From Neisseria shayeganii 871 (GTDB taxonomy: Bacteria > Pseudomonadota > Gammaproteobacteria > Burkholderiales > Neisseriaceae), in assembly GCF_000226875.1 (NCBI RefSeq), contig NZ_JH164926.1, positions 1,486,592 to 1,550,591 on the forward strand: 64,000 nt of DNA. Direction: 5' to 3'. Position numbers and translations under genes: made by a program. Position 1 is the stretch's first letter. Each line of letters starts with the position of its first letter. The notes beneath the pieces are model-generated. The model was not told the DNA's origin, ran no database searches, and saw only the letters and a program-made list of their open reading frames with translations. This document shows, piece after piece, positions 9,484 to 18,428 of this stretch.

Positions 9484-10212
9484 ATGCACAAAATACCCAT
9501 ATTGGCCGCCCTGCTGATTGCAGGCAGCGTGCAGGCTCAAAACGCTGCCCAGCAGCAGATGAACCGGGCAGCACAAGAGAGACTCCGGCAAGATATTTAT
9601 CATCACCACATTCGACCCGGCCTGCAAACCCCTGCTCAAAACGGCACCAATCAGGGCGGCGTACGCATTACCGGCTATTATTATTTCAACGACGCCCGCC
9701 ATGTCGCCTTTGCCATTGGCGCACAGCCGCACCGCGAAGAGCGGCATCGTGCAGGCCACCGCATCATCGACAGCCGCGCGGCCAGCTACGGCACCAATGC
9801 CGCACGCGGCGAACCCAATCTCGAACGGGTGCGGCACGAAACCTTGCAACGCTGCGCAGACGATGCAAACAGCCGCTGCCGCATCATTGCCGAAGCGGGC
9901 AACAGCTGCGTGGCGGTGGCGGAAGGTTTTGCCCATCCCTCAGGCAATCAGATCAACCGCTACCGTGCCGACGGCGAACTCTACCGCCGCTTCTACGTTG
10001 CACACTTAAGCGCGGAGGAGCGCGGCAATCCGCAAAGCGCAGTGAGTGATGCGCAAGTAACGGCCTGGCGGCAGATGCTGGCCGCCCGCGCGCGGCAGAT
10101 GTGCCAGGCGGATCGCGCCCACCCCGTGCATGAGTGCCAACCGCTGAAAGAAGTGTGGGCCATGTGCGGCATAGACAGTGTGGCGCGTGGCGCCACGGGA
10201 GTGTATCAATGA
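9484..10212 (+). CDS. Secreted protein with conserved cysteines, DUF4189-like
   Basis: 242 residues with a signal peptide (about 1-20, ending VQAQ). The mature part is Gln-, Arg- and His-rich. Its core has C-x(8)-C then NSCVAVAEG, which recalls the Cys pattern of DUF4189 proteins; this likeness is weak. Four more Cys lie near the C-terminus. Probably periplasmic. The start is ATG 9484 or the adjoining GTG 9481, both served by AAGGAGA. It overlaps the next lipoprotein gene by 4 nt (ATGA). Function unknown. Confidence 0.7.
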   Translation: MHKIPILAALLIAGSVQAQNAAQQQMNRAAQERLRQDIYHHHIRPGLQTPAQNGTNQGGVRITGYYYFNDARHVAFAIGAQPHREERHRAGHRIIDSRAASYGTNAARGEPNLERVRHETLQRCADDANSRCRIIAEAGNSCVAVAEGFAHPSGNQINRYRADGELYRRFYVAHLSAEERGNPQSAVSDAQVTAWRQMLAARARQMCQADRAHPVHECQPLKEVWAMCGIDSVARGATGVYQ

Positions 10213-10388
10213 AAAAGAAATGGTTTATCGGTTTATTGACAGCGTTGAGCGTATTCGCCCTTTCCGGCTGCGCCGCGACGGTCGGCCACAGCAGCCCCGA
10301 CCATGTGCGCCTGAATCCCATGCATCAAGTGGGTGCCGATGGCGATGTGTGGGAGTGCAAAATGGGCAATTGCCAAAAAATACGCTGA
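10209..10388 (+). CDS. Small lipoprotein, 59 aa
   Basis: A signal peptide with a clear lipobox (ALSGC, Cys at about 21) is followed by a short 38-residue tail with two Cys (WECKMGNCQKIR). The ATG overlaps the stop of the preceding secreted-protein gene (ATGA), implying translational coupling and a shared envelope role. No family recognised. Confidence 0.65.
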   Translation: MKKKWFIGLLTALSVFALSGCAATVGHSSPDHVRLNPMHQVGADGDVWECKMGNCQKIR

Positions 10389-10615
10389 AATCGTGGTTTC
10401 ACCATGATGAAACGCTAAGCATTGCAGCATGTTCCTGCTAGCCAAACTGAGATTTGGTCCTAGTGAACCACGAAAATGCTCGCAAGATGCCCGATCTTGC
10501 GGGCATTTCCATTGCTCCGCAGAGGGCGATGCCCCCGGTGGGGAAGTTCTCCCATACCGTCTCCACGCTTTCTGACAACACGCTCCGAATAGCCCTTCCC
10601 CTTTTACCACCGCCC

Positions 10616-11728
10616 ATGACCCCAAACAATTTCTCCCCGCAAGACCACGCCCATATGCGGCACGCCCTCGCCCTCGCCGAACAAGGGCGTTTTTCCACCT
10701 CGCCCAATCCCCGCGTCGGCTGCGTAATCGCCCTCGGCGGGCAAATCATCGGCCAGGGCTTCCATCTGCGCGCGGGAGAACCGCACGCCGAAGTGCACGC
10801 CCTGCGCCAAGCAGGAAGCGCCGCCCGCGGCGCCACCGCCTACGTTACCCTCGAACCCTGCGCCCATCACGGCCGCACCCCGCCCTGTGCCGCCGCCCTC
10901 ATCCAAGCCGGCGTGGCCCGTGTGGTGGCCGCCATGCGCGACCCCAATCCCCTGGTGGCCGGTAAAGGCTTGGCCATGCTGCGCGAAGCCGGTATTCAGG
11001 TAGCCTGCGGTTTGTACGAAGCCGAAGCCCGCGAGCTCAACCGCGGCTTTCTCTCCCGCATCGAACGCGGCCGCCCCTTCGTGAAACTGAAAACCGCCGC
11101 CAGCCTGGACGGCAAAACCGCGCTGGCCGACGGCCGCAGCCAATGGATCACCGGCCCCGCCGCCCGCCAAAACGTGCAAACCCTGCGTGCAGAAAGCTGC
11201 GCCGTGCTCACCGGCGTCGGCACCGTGCTGGCCGATAACCCGCGCCTCAATGTGCGCAGCTTCCCCACCCTGCGCCAGCCGCTGCGCATCGTGCTCGACA
11301 GCCGCCTGCGCACGCCCGTACACAGCCACCTCATCCAAGACGGCCAAGCCACCCTCATCCTCACCGCCGCCGAAGACGACGGCCGTTTCGCCGCCTTCCC
11401 CGCCGTTCGCCTGCACCGCCTCCCCACAGATGCCGACGTTCGGCCTTCCCTTCCCGCCCTGCTCGCCTACCTGGCCGAACAAGGCATCGGCGAGTTGATG
11501 CTCGAAGCCGGCCACACCCTCCACACCGCTTTTCTGGCCGCAGACCTGGTGGACGAAATCGTCTGCTACCAAGCCCCCAAAATCCTCGGTCACAGCGCCC
11601 GCGGCCTGTTCGGGCTACCTGAAAACCCGGACGTGCTCAGCCGTGCGCCCCAATGGCAAACCCGCAGCGTCGAGATGCTCGGCGACGACATCAAATGGGT
11701 GCTGCGGCGGCGGTCTGATCCGGCTTGA
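10616..11728 (+). CDS. ribD: RibD, riboflavin deaminase/reductase
   Basis: A 370-residue bifunctional enzyme of riboflavin synthesis: N-terminal pyrimidine deaminase, C-terminal reductase. Zinc ligands are visible in HAE at 57-59 and PCAHHGRTPPC (Cys82, Cys91). The reductase half starts about residue 150 with FVKLKTAASLDGK and has SQWITG and VGTVLADNP. The start is ATG 10616, giving the family length; the upstream in-frame extension to 10454 covers a non-homologous intergenic region. No FMN riboswitch was found upstream. One DUS lies in the C-terminal coding part (11608). Confidence 0.95.
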   Translation: MTPNNFSPQDHAHMRHALALAEQGRFSTSPNPRVGCVIALGGQIIGQGFHLRAGEPHAEVHALRQAGSAARGATAYVTLEPCAHHGRTPPCAAALIQAGVARVVAAMRDPNPLVAGKGLAMLREAGIQVACGLYEAEARELNRGFLSRIERGRPFVKLKTAASLDGKTALADGRSQWITGPAARQNVQTLRAESCAVLTGVGTVLADNPRLNVRSFPTLRQPLRIVLDSRLRTPVHSHLIQDGQATLILTAAEDDGRFAAFPAVRLHRLPTDADVRPSLPALLAYLAEQGIGELMLEAGHTLHTAFLAADLVDEIVCYQAPKILGHSARGLFGLPENPDVLSRAPQWQTRSVEMLGDDIKWVLRRRSDPA

Positions 11729-11750
11729 ACCCATGCCGGAGGCACGGCCA

Positions 11751-11933
11751 GAGACCTTTGCAAACCCCCATCTGCGGCGCATTTCTGCGTTGTGCGTTTA
11801 TGCCCTATGGGTACTGCTCGCTCACTTGCCTATCTATATGATATGTCTGTCCCACAGGGATTCCTGACGTTCACGCTCGCTGCGCTGCTACGCCTTGAAC
11901 TGCATCCACATCTGGAGGTTTTGCAAAGGTCTC
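11751..11933 (+). mobile_element. MITE copy 2 (183 bp)
   Basis: The ends are GAGACCTTTGCAAA and AGGTTTTGCAAAGGTCTC. It is flanked by a perfect 5-bp duplication GGCCA (11746-11750 and 11934-11938). This copy is not in a DUS. It lies 22 nt after ribD. Confidence 0.85.
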
Positions 11934-12011
11934 GGCCAACCGCTCCGCTCCGATTCGGCAAAAACATTGCCGGCAGACATGGAAGCAGCGGCTGCGGACA
12001 AGCCGAAACGC

Positions 12012-12059
12012 AAAAAAACTTCAAGCAAGCTGCAGGCACAGCTTGCTTGAAGTTTTTTG
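12012..12059 (-). terminator. Terminator after the SDR gene
   Basis: ACTTCAAGCAAGCTG and its complement form a 15-bp stem around 12018-12053, with T runs on both strands, so it could act in both directions. It lies 15 nt past the SDR stop. Confidence 0.85.
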
Positions 12060-12073
12060 TGGCCGGAAACCGC

Positions 12074-12790
12074 TTACAGATACACGATTTCGCCGCTGCG
12101 GCCTTTGCTTTCCGCGCTCTGCCAATACACGAAAGCCGGCGCGATGTCGCTGAGTTTGCGGCGTTCGCTGTTGGCTTCGCCGGGATGGGTTTTCAGGCGC
12201 TGCGGGGAGTTGACGGCGCCGGGAATCAGCACATTGGCGCGCATATTGGGAAAACGCGACCATTCGTCGGCCACCACTTTGCACAAATAATTCAATGCCG
12301 CTTTGGAGGCGCCGAAACCGCCCCAATAAGCCTGCGGGGTTTCGCTGTGGCTTTCGCCCACAAACACCACGGAAGCGTCTTCAGAAGCCTGCAAAAGCGG
12401 CAGGAAGGCACGGGTCAGGCCCATGGGCGCAACGGTGTTGATGCGGTATTGGTTGACCCACTCGGCCACGGTTTGGAAATCCAGCGGCGAGAGGGCGTAA
12501 AAATAGGCGGCGCTGTGGATGATGCCGTCCAAGCGGCGGCCGGTGGCTTCCGCCACAGTGGCGGCCAGCTGAGCAAATTCTTTTTCTTCCGCAGTCAGCA
12601 GGTCGAACACCACGGCATAAGGCTCCGGCCAGCCGGCGGCCACGATTTCGTCGTACACTTTTTCCAGCTTTTTCTGATGGCGGGCCACCAGCACCACGGT
12701 GGCGCCTTCGGCGGCACAGGCACGGGCGGCTTCGGCGCCGATGCCTTGCGAAGCGCCGGTGACCAGAATCACTTTGTTTTGCAGTTTCAT
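12074..12790 (-). CDS. SDR-family oxidoreductase with Phe at the catalytic Tyr position
   Basis: A 238-residue Rossmann protein of the short-chain dehydrogenase/reductase type, YciK-like. The nucleotide-binding motif TGASQGIG is at 11-18 and a HSAA segment is at about 92. The active site normally reads YxxxK; here it reads FGASK (Phe159, Lys163). Ser147 is about 12 residues upstream. Codon 12316-12314 is TTC, so the change is real in this sequence. Substrate unknown. It is a single gene ended by the hairpin at 12012-12059. Confidence 0.85.
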   Translation of the reverse strand: MKLQNKVILVTGASQGIGAEAARACAAEGATVVLVARHQKKLEKVYDEIVAAGWPEPYAVVFDLLTAEEKEFAQLAATVAEATGRRLDGIIHSAAYFYALSPLDFQTVAEWVNQYRINTVAPMGLTRAFLPLLQASEDASVVFVGESHSETPQAYWGGFGASKAALNYLCKVVADEWSRFPNMRANVLIPGAVNSPQRLKTHPGEANSERRKLSDIAPAFVYWQSAESKGRSGEIVYL

Positions 12791-12867
12791 AAACGGGTTT
12801 TCTCGCTACGGTAGGGAATCCAGTGAAAACAGGGTGGTGCCGGACAGGCTGAGACCTTAGGGCAGCA

Positions 12868-14181
12868 TCATAACATTGCCGGGCCCAAACGCGCCCAATC
12901 GGCCATCAACAGGGCCGCGGCCTGTTCGCCGCTTTGCACGGCCGCTTCCAGCGTGGCCGGATAGCGCGGGTGCAGATAATCGCCGGCCAGATAAACGCGC
13001 TGCTGGCGCAGCCAGGCCTGCGGAACGGCGGGTGCGGAGATTGCGGCGGCGGACGTGGCGCGTTTTTCGGTCAGCGCAAAGCCGGCCAGCGGTTCGCCCA
13101 AATCGGGACAAACGCGCAGCACGTCGCGGTGCACCCGTTCTATCCATTGTTCGCGGCTGAGCGCGCCGTGCTGTTCCGACAACGAAATCACCGCCGACAA
13201 CTCGTGCCAACCCATGCCCAGGGCGTGGCGGTCGATCAGCCATTGCGCGGTACCCTCGGCCAAGCCGGTCATCGGCGCGGGCAGCTTCGGCGCCTGCGCA
13301 TAACGCAGATAAACGGTGGTGATGGCGTGATAGCGCAGCTGCGACAAGGCATCATGCACCTCGGCCGGCGTACCTGCGGGCAGCAGGGCGGGCGCATGAT
13401 AAGGCGCAGCCGCCACCACCACCGCATCAAAGGTTTCGCCGGCCAGCTTCAGGCTACCTGAAAGGCCGATTTCCGGCGCACCGACCCGGGTTTGCAGCCG
13501 CAGGCGCACGCCGTGTTTGGCCAAACGGCGGCACAAGGGCGCCACCAAAAGGCTGCCCAAATCGCGCCGCGGCAGCAGCATATCGCTGCCGGTTTTGCTG
13601 TGCCACACGCCGTCGCGCAGCACATTCTGCAAACGCCACAAAGCGGCCTGCTCCAAATCGGTGTTCATCGCGCCCCAAACCAAGGGCTGCCAGAACATCT
13701 GCCACAAATGGCGCGACACCTGCTGCTGTCGCAGCCAGGCCGCCACGCTCATGTCGGGCGACGCCGAATAACTTTGCAGCGCGCGCATCTGGCGCAGCAA
13801 AGCCAACCGGCCGCCCTGCCCCGCGCCTTTGGCCGTCAGCACGCCGGCCAAGAGATGAAACGGAGCCGGCAGGTTTTTGGCGGCGAAAGAGAGGCCGCCG
13901 TGCATCCGCCACTGCATCGGCAAACGCAGAAAAGCATCTTCTTCAGCCACGCCGCAGCGCGCCAGCAGGGCCAGCACCTGACGGTAGGCACCGAGCAAAA
14001 TATGCTGCCCGTTGTCCAGGCGGGCAAAGCCGCTGCCTTCGCCGGCCAGCGCACGGGCGCGGCCGCCGGCGGTTTTGCCGGCTTCGAATACGGTAACTTC
14101 GGCGCGGCCGCACAACTGCTCGGCCGCCGCCAAACCGGCCCAGCCGGCGCCGATAACGGCGATATTCGGTTTGCGTTTCAC
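12868..14181 (-). CDS. hpnE: HpnE, hydroxysqualene dehydroxylase
   Basis: A 437-residue FAD-dependent amine oxidase/desaturase-like protein, the HpnE family, which reduces hydroxysqualene to squalene. The FAD-binding GAGWAGLAAAE motif is at 11-21, and a second GRARAL segment is near 41. The C-terminal FAD contact VYLAGDYLHPRYPATLEAAV is typical. It starts at GTG 14181, overlapping the hpnD stop by 4 nt (GTGA). The pair forms squalene synthase activity, normally with HpnC. It contains one DUS (about 13452). Confidence 0.9.
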   Translation of the reverse strand: MKRKPNIAVIGAGWAGLAAAEQLCGRAEVTVFEAGKTAGGRARALAGEGSGFARLDNGQHILLGAYRQVLALLARCGVAEEDAFLRLPMQWRMHGGLSFAAKNLPAPFHLLAGVLTAKGAGQGGRLALLRQMRALQSYSASPDMSVAAWLRQQQVSRHLWQMFWQPLVWGAMNTDLEQAALWRLQNVLRDGVWHSKTGSDMLLPRRDLGSLLVAPLCRRLAKHGVRLRLQTRVGAPEIGLSGSLKLAGETFDAVVVAAAPYHAPALLPAGTPAEVHDALSQLRYHAITTVYLRYAQAPKLPAPMTGLAEGTAQWLIDRHALGMGWHELSAVISLSEQHGALSREQWIERVHRDVLRVCPDLGEPLAGFALTEKRATSAAAISAPAVPQAWLRQQRVYLAGDYLHPRYPATLEAAVQSGEQAAALLMADWARLGPAML

Positions 14182-15029
14182 GGTTGGAACCCCATGAGCC
14201 AGGTTTTCAATGCCAAACGGATTTTGCGCGGTTTGGGAATCGCCAGCTTGTAGCGCAGCACATTGGCGGCGCCGTCGCGCTCGATTTCGTTCAGCAGCGC
14301 GTAATAAATCGCCGCCATGATGAGGCCGGCACGCTGGTTTTTCCGTTCTGCCGCCGGCAGCAGACGCACGGCTTCGCGGTACGTTTCCCGCGCACGGGCT
14401 ACCTGAAAAGCCATCAGCTCGGCAAACTGAGGGCCGGCGCGGCGCTGCAGGATGTCGGCCGCCGGCACTTTGAAGCGCTGCAAATCCTCCACCGGCAGAT
14501 ACAGCCGGCCCATGGCGGCGTCTTCGCCCACGTCGCGGATGATGTTGGTCAGCTGCAGGGCGAGGCCCATTTTGTCGGCATAGGCCAATACCGCCGGATC
14601 GCGGAAACCCAAAATGCGCGCAATCAGCCGGCCGACCACGCCCGCCACGCAGTGGCAGTATTCGGCGAGCGCGGCAAAATCGGCGTAACGGCGCGGCTGC
14701 ACATCCATTTCCATACCGTCGATGACGGCGGCCAATTCGCTTTCAGGTAGCCCGTATTTCGGCGCTTCCATCCGCAAAGCCTGATGCACGGGGTGTTCGG
14801 GCACGCCATCGGCATGAAAGGCTTTGGCCAGATCCTGCCGCCACCAAGCCAGCGTCTGCGCCGCCACATGGGCATCGGAGCAATCGTCGGCCACATCGTC
14901 CAGCTCGCGGCAATAGGCATAGAGCACCGTCATCGCGCGGCGTTTGTCGGCGTTGAGGAAGCGGAAGCCGGCCAGAAAACTGGAGCCGCTGGCAGCGGCT
15001 TTGTCTTCGCAGTATTGGTAGGGCGTCAT
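14178..15029 (-). CDS. hpnD: HpnD, presqualene diphosphate synthase
   Basis: A 283-residue trans-isoprenyl diphosphate synthase family member that condenses two farnesyl diphosphates to presqualene diphosphate. The two Asp-rich magnesium sites are LDDVADD (43-49) and NIIRDVGED. The start is ATG 15029; the upstream extension to 15074 reads into a MITE end and was discarded. It is first gene of a two-gene unit with hpnE. No hpnC or squalene-hopene cyclase gene is in the window. Confidence 0.92.
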   Translation of the reverse strand: MTPYQYCEDKAAASGSSFLAGFRFLNADKRRAMTVLYAYCRELDDVADDCSDAHVAAQTLAWWRQDLAKAFHADGVPEHPVHQALRMEAPKYGLPESELAAVIDGMEMDVQPRRYADFAALAEYCHCVAGVVGRLIARILGFRDPAVLAYADKMGLALQLTNIIRDVGEDAAMGRLYLPVEDLQRFKVPAADILQRRAGPQFAELMAFQVARARETYREAVRLLPAAERKNQRAGLIMAAIYYALLNEIERDGAANVLRYKLAIPKPRKIRLALKTWLMGFQP

Positions 15030-15052
15030 AATATTCGTGAAAAAAGCAGGCT

Positions 15053-15235
15053 GAGACCTTTGCAAAACCCCCATCTGCGGCGCATTTCTGCGTTGTGCGT
15101 TTATGACCTAGGGGTACTGCTCGCTCGCTTGCCTATCGTGTGATATGTCTGTCCCACGGGGATTTCCGGCGTTCACGCTCGCTGTGCTGCTACGCCTTGA
15201 ACTGCATCCACATCTGGGGGTTTTGCAAAGGTCTC
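15053..15235 (+). mobile_element. MITE copy 3 (183 bp)
   Basis: Same ends as the other copies. It is flanked by AGGCT on both sides (15048-15052 and 15236-15240), a perfect 5-bp duplication. It sits 23 nt upstream of hpnD, so it may carry or displace that gene's promoter. Confidence 0.85.
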
Positions 15236-15323
15236 AGGCTGGGTCGAAACATATATCAAGGCCGGCTTTGCCGGCCTGAAAGCGGCGGGTCGCTTTCAGG
15301 TAGCCTGCGGATACGGGCGGCGT

Positions 15324-16847
15324 TTATTCCTCGCTGCGGCTTTGACCCAACACGCTGTGCTCCACCAAGCCGGCGCGGATGCCGGTTTGGTTTTTGCCGT
15401 CGGAGAGGCGTTGCAGATAGGCTTCGTCGATGTCGCCGGTGGCGTAGCAGCCGTTGAAGCAGGAAGAATCGAATCCTTCGATGGCGGGGTTCAATTCGCG
15501 GATCACGTTTTCCAAATCGGCCAAATCCTGAAACACCACGCCGTCGGCTTCGATTTCGGCGGCAATCTGCTCGGCGGTGCGGCCGTTGGCAATCAGTTCG
15601 GCACGGGTGGGCATGTCGATGCCGTACACATTGGGGTAACGCACCTCGGGCGCGGCGGAGGCGAAATAGACTTTTTTCGCGCCGGCCGCCCGCACCATTT
15701 CCACAATCTCGCGGCTGGTGGTGCCGCGCACAATGGAATCGTCCACCAACAGCACCGATTTGCCGGCAAATTCGTATTCCATGGGGTTGAGTTTCTGACG
15801 CACAGACTTTTTGCGCGTGGCCTGGCCCGGCATGATGAAGGTGCGGCCGATGTAGCGGTTTTTGATCAGGCCTTCGCGATAGGGTTTGCCCAAATGGTGG
15901 GCCAGCTGCATGGCGCTGGGGCGGCTGGTATCCGGAATCGGCATCACCACGTCGATTTCATCCAAATTCAGGCTGCGCTTCACTTTTTCCGCCAGCGTCA
16001 CGCCCATATTCAAACGCGACTGGTACACCGATACGCCATCCACCACCGAATCGGGGCGGGCGAAATACACGTATTCAAACAAACAGGGCAGTAAGCGCGG
16101 GCGCTCGGCGCATTGGCGGCTGTGGAAACTGCCGTCGAAGCCGACAAACACCGCTTCACCGGGCGCAATGTCGCGCTCCAGCTCGAAACCCAAGCTGGGG
16201 AAAGCCACCGACTCGGACGACACCACATAGGCGGTGCGCTGGTCGGCATCGGTGTGTTTGCCCAACACCAAGGGGCGGATGCCGTTGGGGTCGCGGAAGG
16301 CCAGCATGCCGTAGCCCGCAATCAGCGCCACCACGCCGTAAGCGCCGCGCACTTGGCGGTGCAGGCTGGCGACGGCGTCGAAAATATTGTCCACGCTCAA
16401 AGTGGCGCGCCCCTGCACCGCTTGGCGCAGCTCGTGCGCCAGCACATTGAGCAGCACTTCGGAATCGGAGCCGGTGTTGATGTGGCGCAGATGGCGGTGG
16501 CACAGGTTTTGATACAGCTCTTCGGTGTTGGTGAGGTTGCCGTTGTGGGCCAAAACAATGCCGAAGGGCGAGCTCACGTAAAACGGCTGCGCTTCGGCAT
16601 CGTTGCCGGCATTGCCGGCGGTGGGATAACGCACATGGGCGATGCCGGCATGGCCGGTGAGGTCGCGCATATTGCGGGTGCGGAATACGTCGCGCACCAT
16701 CCCCTTGCCTTTATGCATATGGAACATGCTGCCCTCGGCGGTTACGATGCCGGCCGCATCCTGCCCGCGGTGCTGCAGCACCTGCAGACCGTCGTAGAGC
16801 AACTGGTTGACCGGCTCGAAAGCCACCATACCCAAAACACCACACAT
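15324..16847 (-). CDS. purF: PurF, amidophosphoribosyltransferase
   Basis: A 507-residue enzyme for the first committed step of purine synthesis (PRPP plus glutamine to phosphoribosylamine). The catalytic N-terminal Cys follows Met1 (MCGVLGMV). The Ntn-hydrolase glutaminase half carries QHRGQDAAG. The PRPP site VLLVDDSIVRGTT is near residue 362-374. Start at ATG 16847, because the Cys must follow the first Met; the longer frame to 17000 would abolish activity. Last gene of folC-SPOR-cvpA-purF, 7 nt after cvpA. Confidence 0.97.
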   Translation of the reverse strand: MCGVLGMVAFEPVNQLLYDGLQVLQHRGQDAAGIVTAEGSMFHMHKGKGMVRDVFRTRNMRDLTGHAGIAHVRYPTAGNAGNDAEAQPFYVSSPFGIVLAHNGNLTNTEELYQNLCHRHLRHINTGSDSEVLLNVLAHELRQAVQGRATLSVDNIFDAVASLHRQVRGAYGVVALIAGYGMLAFRDPNGIRPLVLGKHTDADQRTAYVVSSESVAFPSLGFELERDIAPGEAVFVGFDGSFHSRQCAERPRLLPCLFEYVYFARPDSVVDGVSVYQSRLNMGVTLAEKVKRSLNLDEIDVVMPIPDTSRPSAMQLAHHLGKPYREGLIKNRYIGRTFIMPGQATRKKSVRQKLNPMEYEFAGKSVLLVDDSIVRGTTSREIVEMVRAAGAKKVYFASAAPEVRYPNVYGIDMPTRAELIANGRTAEQIAAEIEADGVVFQDLADLENVIRELNPAIEGFDSSCFNGCYATGDIDEAYLQRLSDGKNQTGIRAGLVEHSVLGQSRSEE

Positions 16848-16854
16848 AATAAAC

Positions 16855-17361
16855 TTACTCCGTCGATAAAGGCTGATAGTGGATCTGCTCGGCCACGAAA
16901 GGCGGCAGATAAGGCACGGCCAAGCTGGCCAGGCCTTCAAAAACAAAGGCGGTTTGCGAATCGCGCCATTCGGGGCTTTGCGGCAGCTCGGTGAAAGCAC
17001 AGGCCAACACCGCCACGGTTACCGCCAACACGCCTTTTAGCGCGCCGAACGCCGCGCCCAGCAGGCGGTTGGCACCGTCCAGGCCGACCGCCCGCACGCC
17101 GGCAGACAGCACCGACTGCAACAGCATCATGCCGAGGCGGACCGCCAAAAAGACCAAAATAAAAGCAGCCACCACCGCCAGCGCAGGCGGCTCGATGCTG
17201 CGCAACCCGGTATCGGCCACCGGCACGGCCAAGAAGCGGGCCGCAATAAAGGCCGCCACCCAAGACAGCAGCCCCACCAATTCGTGCAACACGCCGCGAA
17301 ACAGGGAAATCAGGGTGAAAGCGGCCACCGTACCCAAGGCCAAATAGTCAAACAGCGTCAT
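16855..17361 (-). CDS. cvpA: CvpA family inner-membrane protein
   Basis: 168 residues with four predicted membrane segments (about 4-22, 28-45, 62-82 and 101-122). The CvpA family is named for colicin V production and has a poorly defined envelope role. It lies directly before purF, as in E. coli, and overlaps the upstream SPOR gene by 1 nt (TGATG), so translation is coupled. Confidence 0.92.
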   Translation of the reverse strand: MTLFDYLALGTVAAFTLISLFRGVLHELVGLLSWVAAFIAARFLAVPVADTGLRSIEPPALAVVAAFILVFLAVRLGMMLLQSVLSAGVRAVGLDGANRLLGAAFGALKGVLAVTVAVLACAFTELPQSPEWRDSQTAFVFEGLASLAVPYLPPFVAEQIHYQPLSTE

Positions 17362-18425
17362 CAGCGTTCCAACAGCATGCCGTCCAAGCCCTGCGCTTTA
17401 ATCTTGCCCAAGGCCTGATTGGCGGCGGCGGCAGAAGGGTAAGAGCCGGTGCGCACGCGGTAAAGCCGGTTGCCGTTGCTTTCGGAAGGCGCCACATAGG
17501 CGCTCACGCCGGCATCGGCCAAGCGTTTCTGCACCGCCCGCGCCTGCTCTTCGCTGGTGTAGGCGCCCACTTGGATCACGGTGCGGCGCGGCTCGCTGCG
17601 GCCGTTGAGGATGTCTTGCGGGTCCGAGCGGCCGGATTCGGCTTGGCGGGCGGCGCGGTTATTCAAAATTTCTTCCGGGCTCAAACCGGACCAGCTGTTC
17701 TTCGACGGTTCGCGGCGCTCGGGGCTACCTGAAGCGGCTTGCGCCGGACGGCGGGCGGGAGACTCCGCCTGTTGGCGGCGCTCGCGCTCACCCGCCGGTT
17801 TGGCGGTATTCTGACGGCGGCCTTCTTCGGCCTGCTGCGGGCTCGGCGGGCGGGCGGCACGGCTTTCGGCCGGCTTGGGCGTTGACTGGGCGGCAGGTTG
17901 GGGAGATTCGGACTTCGGCGGTTCCGTTTTAGCCGGCGGCGCCGCGCTTTCCTCGCGCGAAGCAGGCGCTTTGGCAGGCGGCGCATCGGCCGGCTTGGCC
18001 GCTTCGCGCGGGGCGGGCGCCGGTTTGCTTTCCGGCGGGGTCGGCGCTGTTTTGCCGGTCAGCGGATTGGGCAACACGGTTACCCGGGTCTGTTTGCCTT
18101 CGTCTCGCTCTGCGCTGTCCGCAGGCGGCACCGGCACGGCGGCTTCAGCCGCATCCCCAACGGTTTCGCTTTCGGAACGCGCCGCCGCTTCTTCGGCATC
18201 CGCCGGGGCCACCTGAACGGCAGGGGCAGACACTTCCGCCCCCCCGTCGCTCACCGTAATGCTGCCCGGCGCATCGGTGTTTTCACTGCCGCCCAACACT
18301 TTGGCCAGCAGCAGGGCGGCAATGCCGGCCATCAGCAAAGCGCCCACCAAGCGGCGGCGGTTTTTGCGCTTCATCTGCTCGTATTCTTCCAAGCGGCGCA
18401 GGCGGGGGTTGTATTGGGGCGGCAT
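17361..18425 (-). CDS. dedD: SPOR-domain protein, DedD-like
   Basis: 354 residues with one N-terminal membrane helix (about 24-42, after a KRKNRRR stretch). A long Pro/Ala/Glu-rich low-complexity linker runs about 50-270. A C-terminal SPOR domain (about 275-350, VIQVGAYTSEEQARAVQKRL onward) would bind denuded septal peptidoglycan. Topology and position (folC-dedD-cvpA-purF) match E. coli DedD, a cell-division protein. The linker is much longer than in E. coli. It begins 3 nt after folC. Confidence 0.88.
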   Translation of the reverse strand: MPPQYNPRLRRLEEYEQMKRKNRRRLVGALLMAGIAALLLAKVLGGSENTDAPGSITVSDGGAEVSAPAVQVAPADAEEAAARSESETVGDAAEAAVPVPPADSAERDEGKQTRVTVLPNPLTGKTAPTPPESKPAPAPREAAKPADAPPAKAPASREESAAPPAKTEPPKSESPQPAAQSTPKPAESRAARPPSPQQAEEGRRQNTAKPAGERERRQQAESPARRPAQAASGSPERREPSKNSWSGLSPEEILNNRAARQAESGRSDPQDILNGRSEPRRTVIQVGAYTSEEQARAVQKRLADAGVSAYVAPSESNGNRLYRVRTGSYPSAAAANQALGKIKAQGLDGMLLER

Positions 18426-18428
18426 AAG

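Noticed and set aside
10400..10615. Possible FMN riboswitch upstream of ribD
   Set aside because: One stretch on the minus strand (CTTCCCCACCGGGGGCAT) resembles part of an RFN element, but it is on the wrong strand and the second conserved half is missing.
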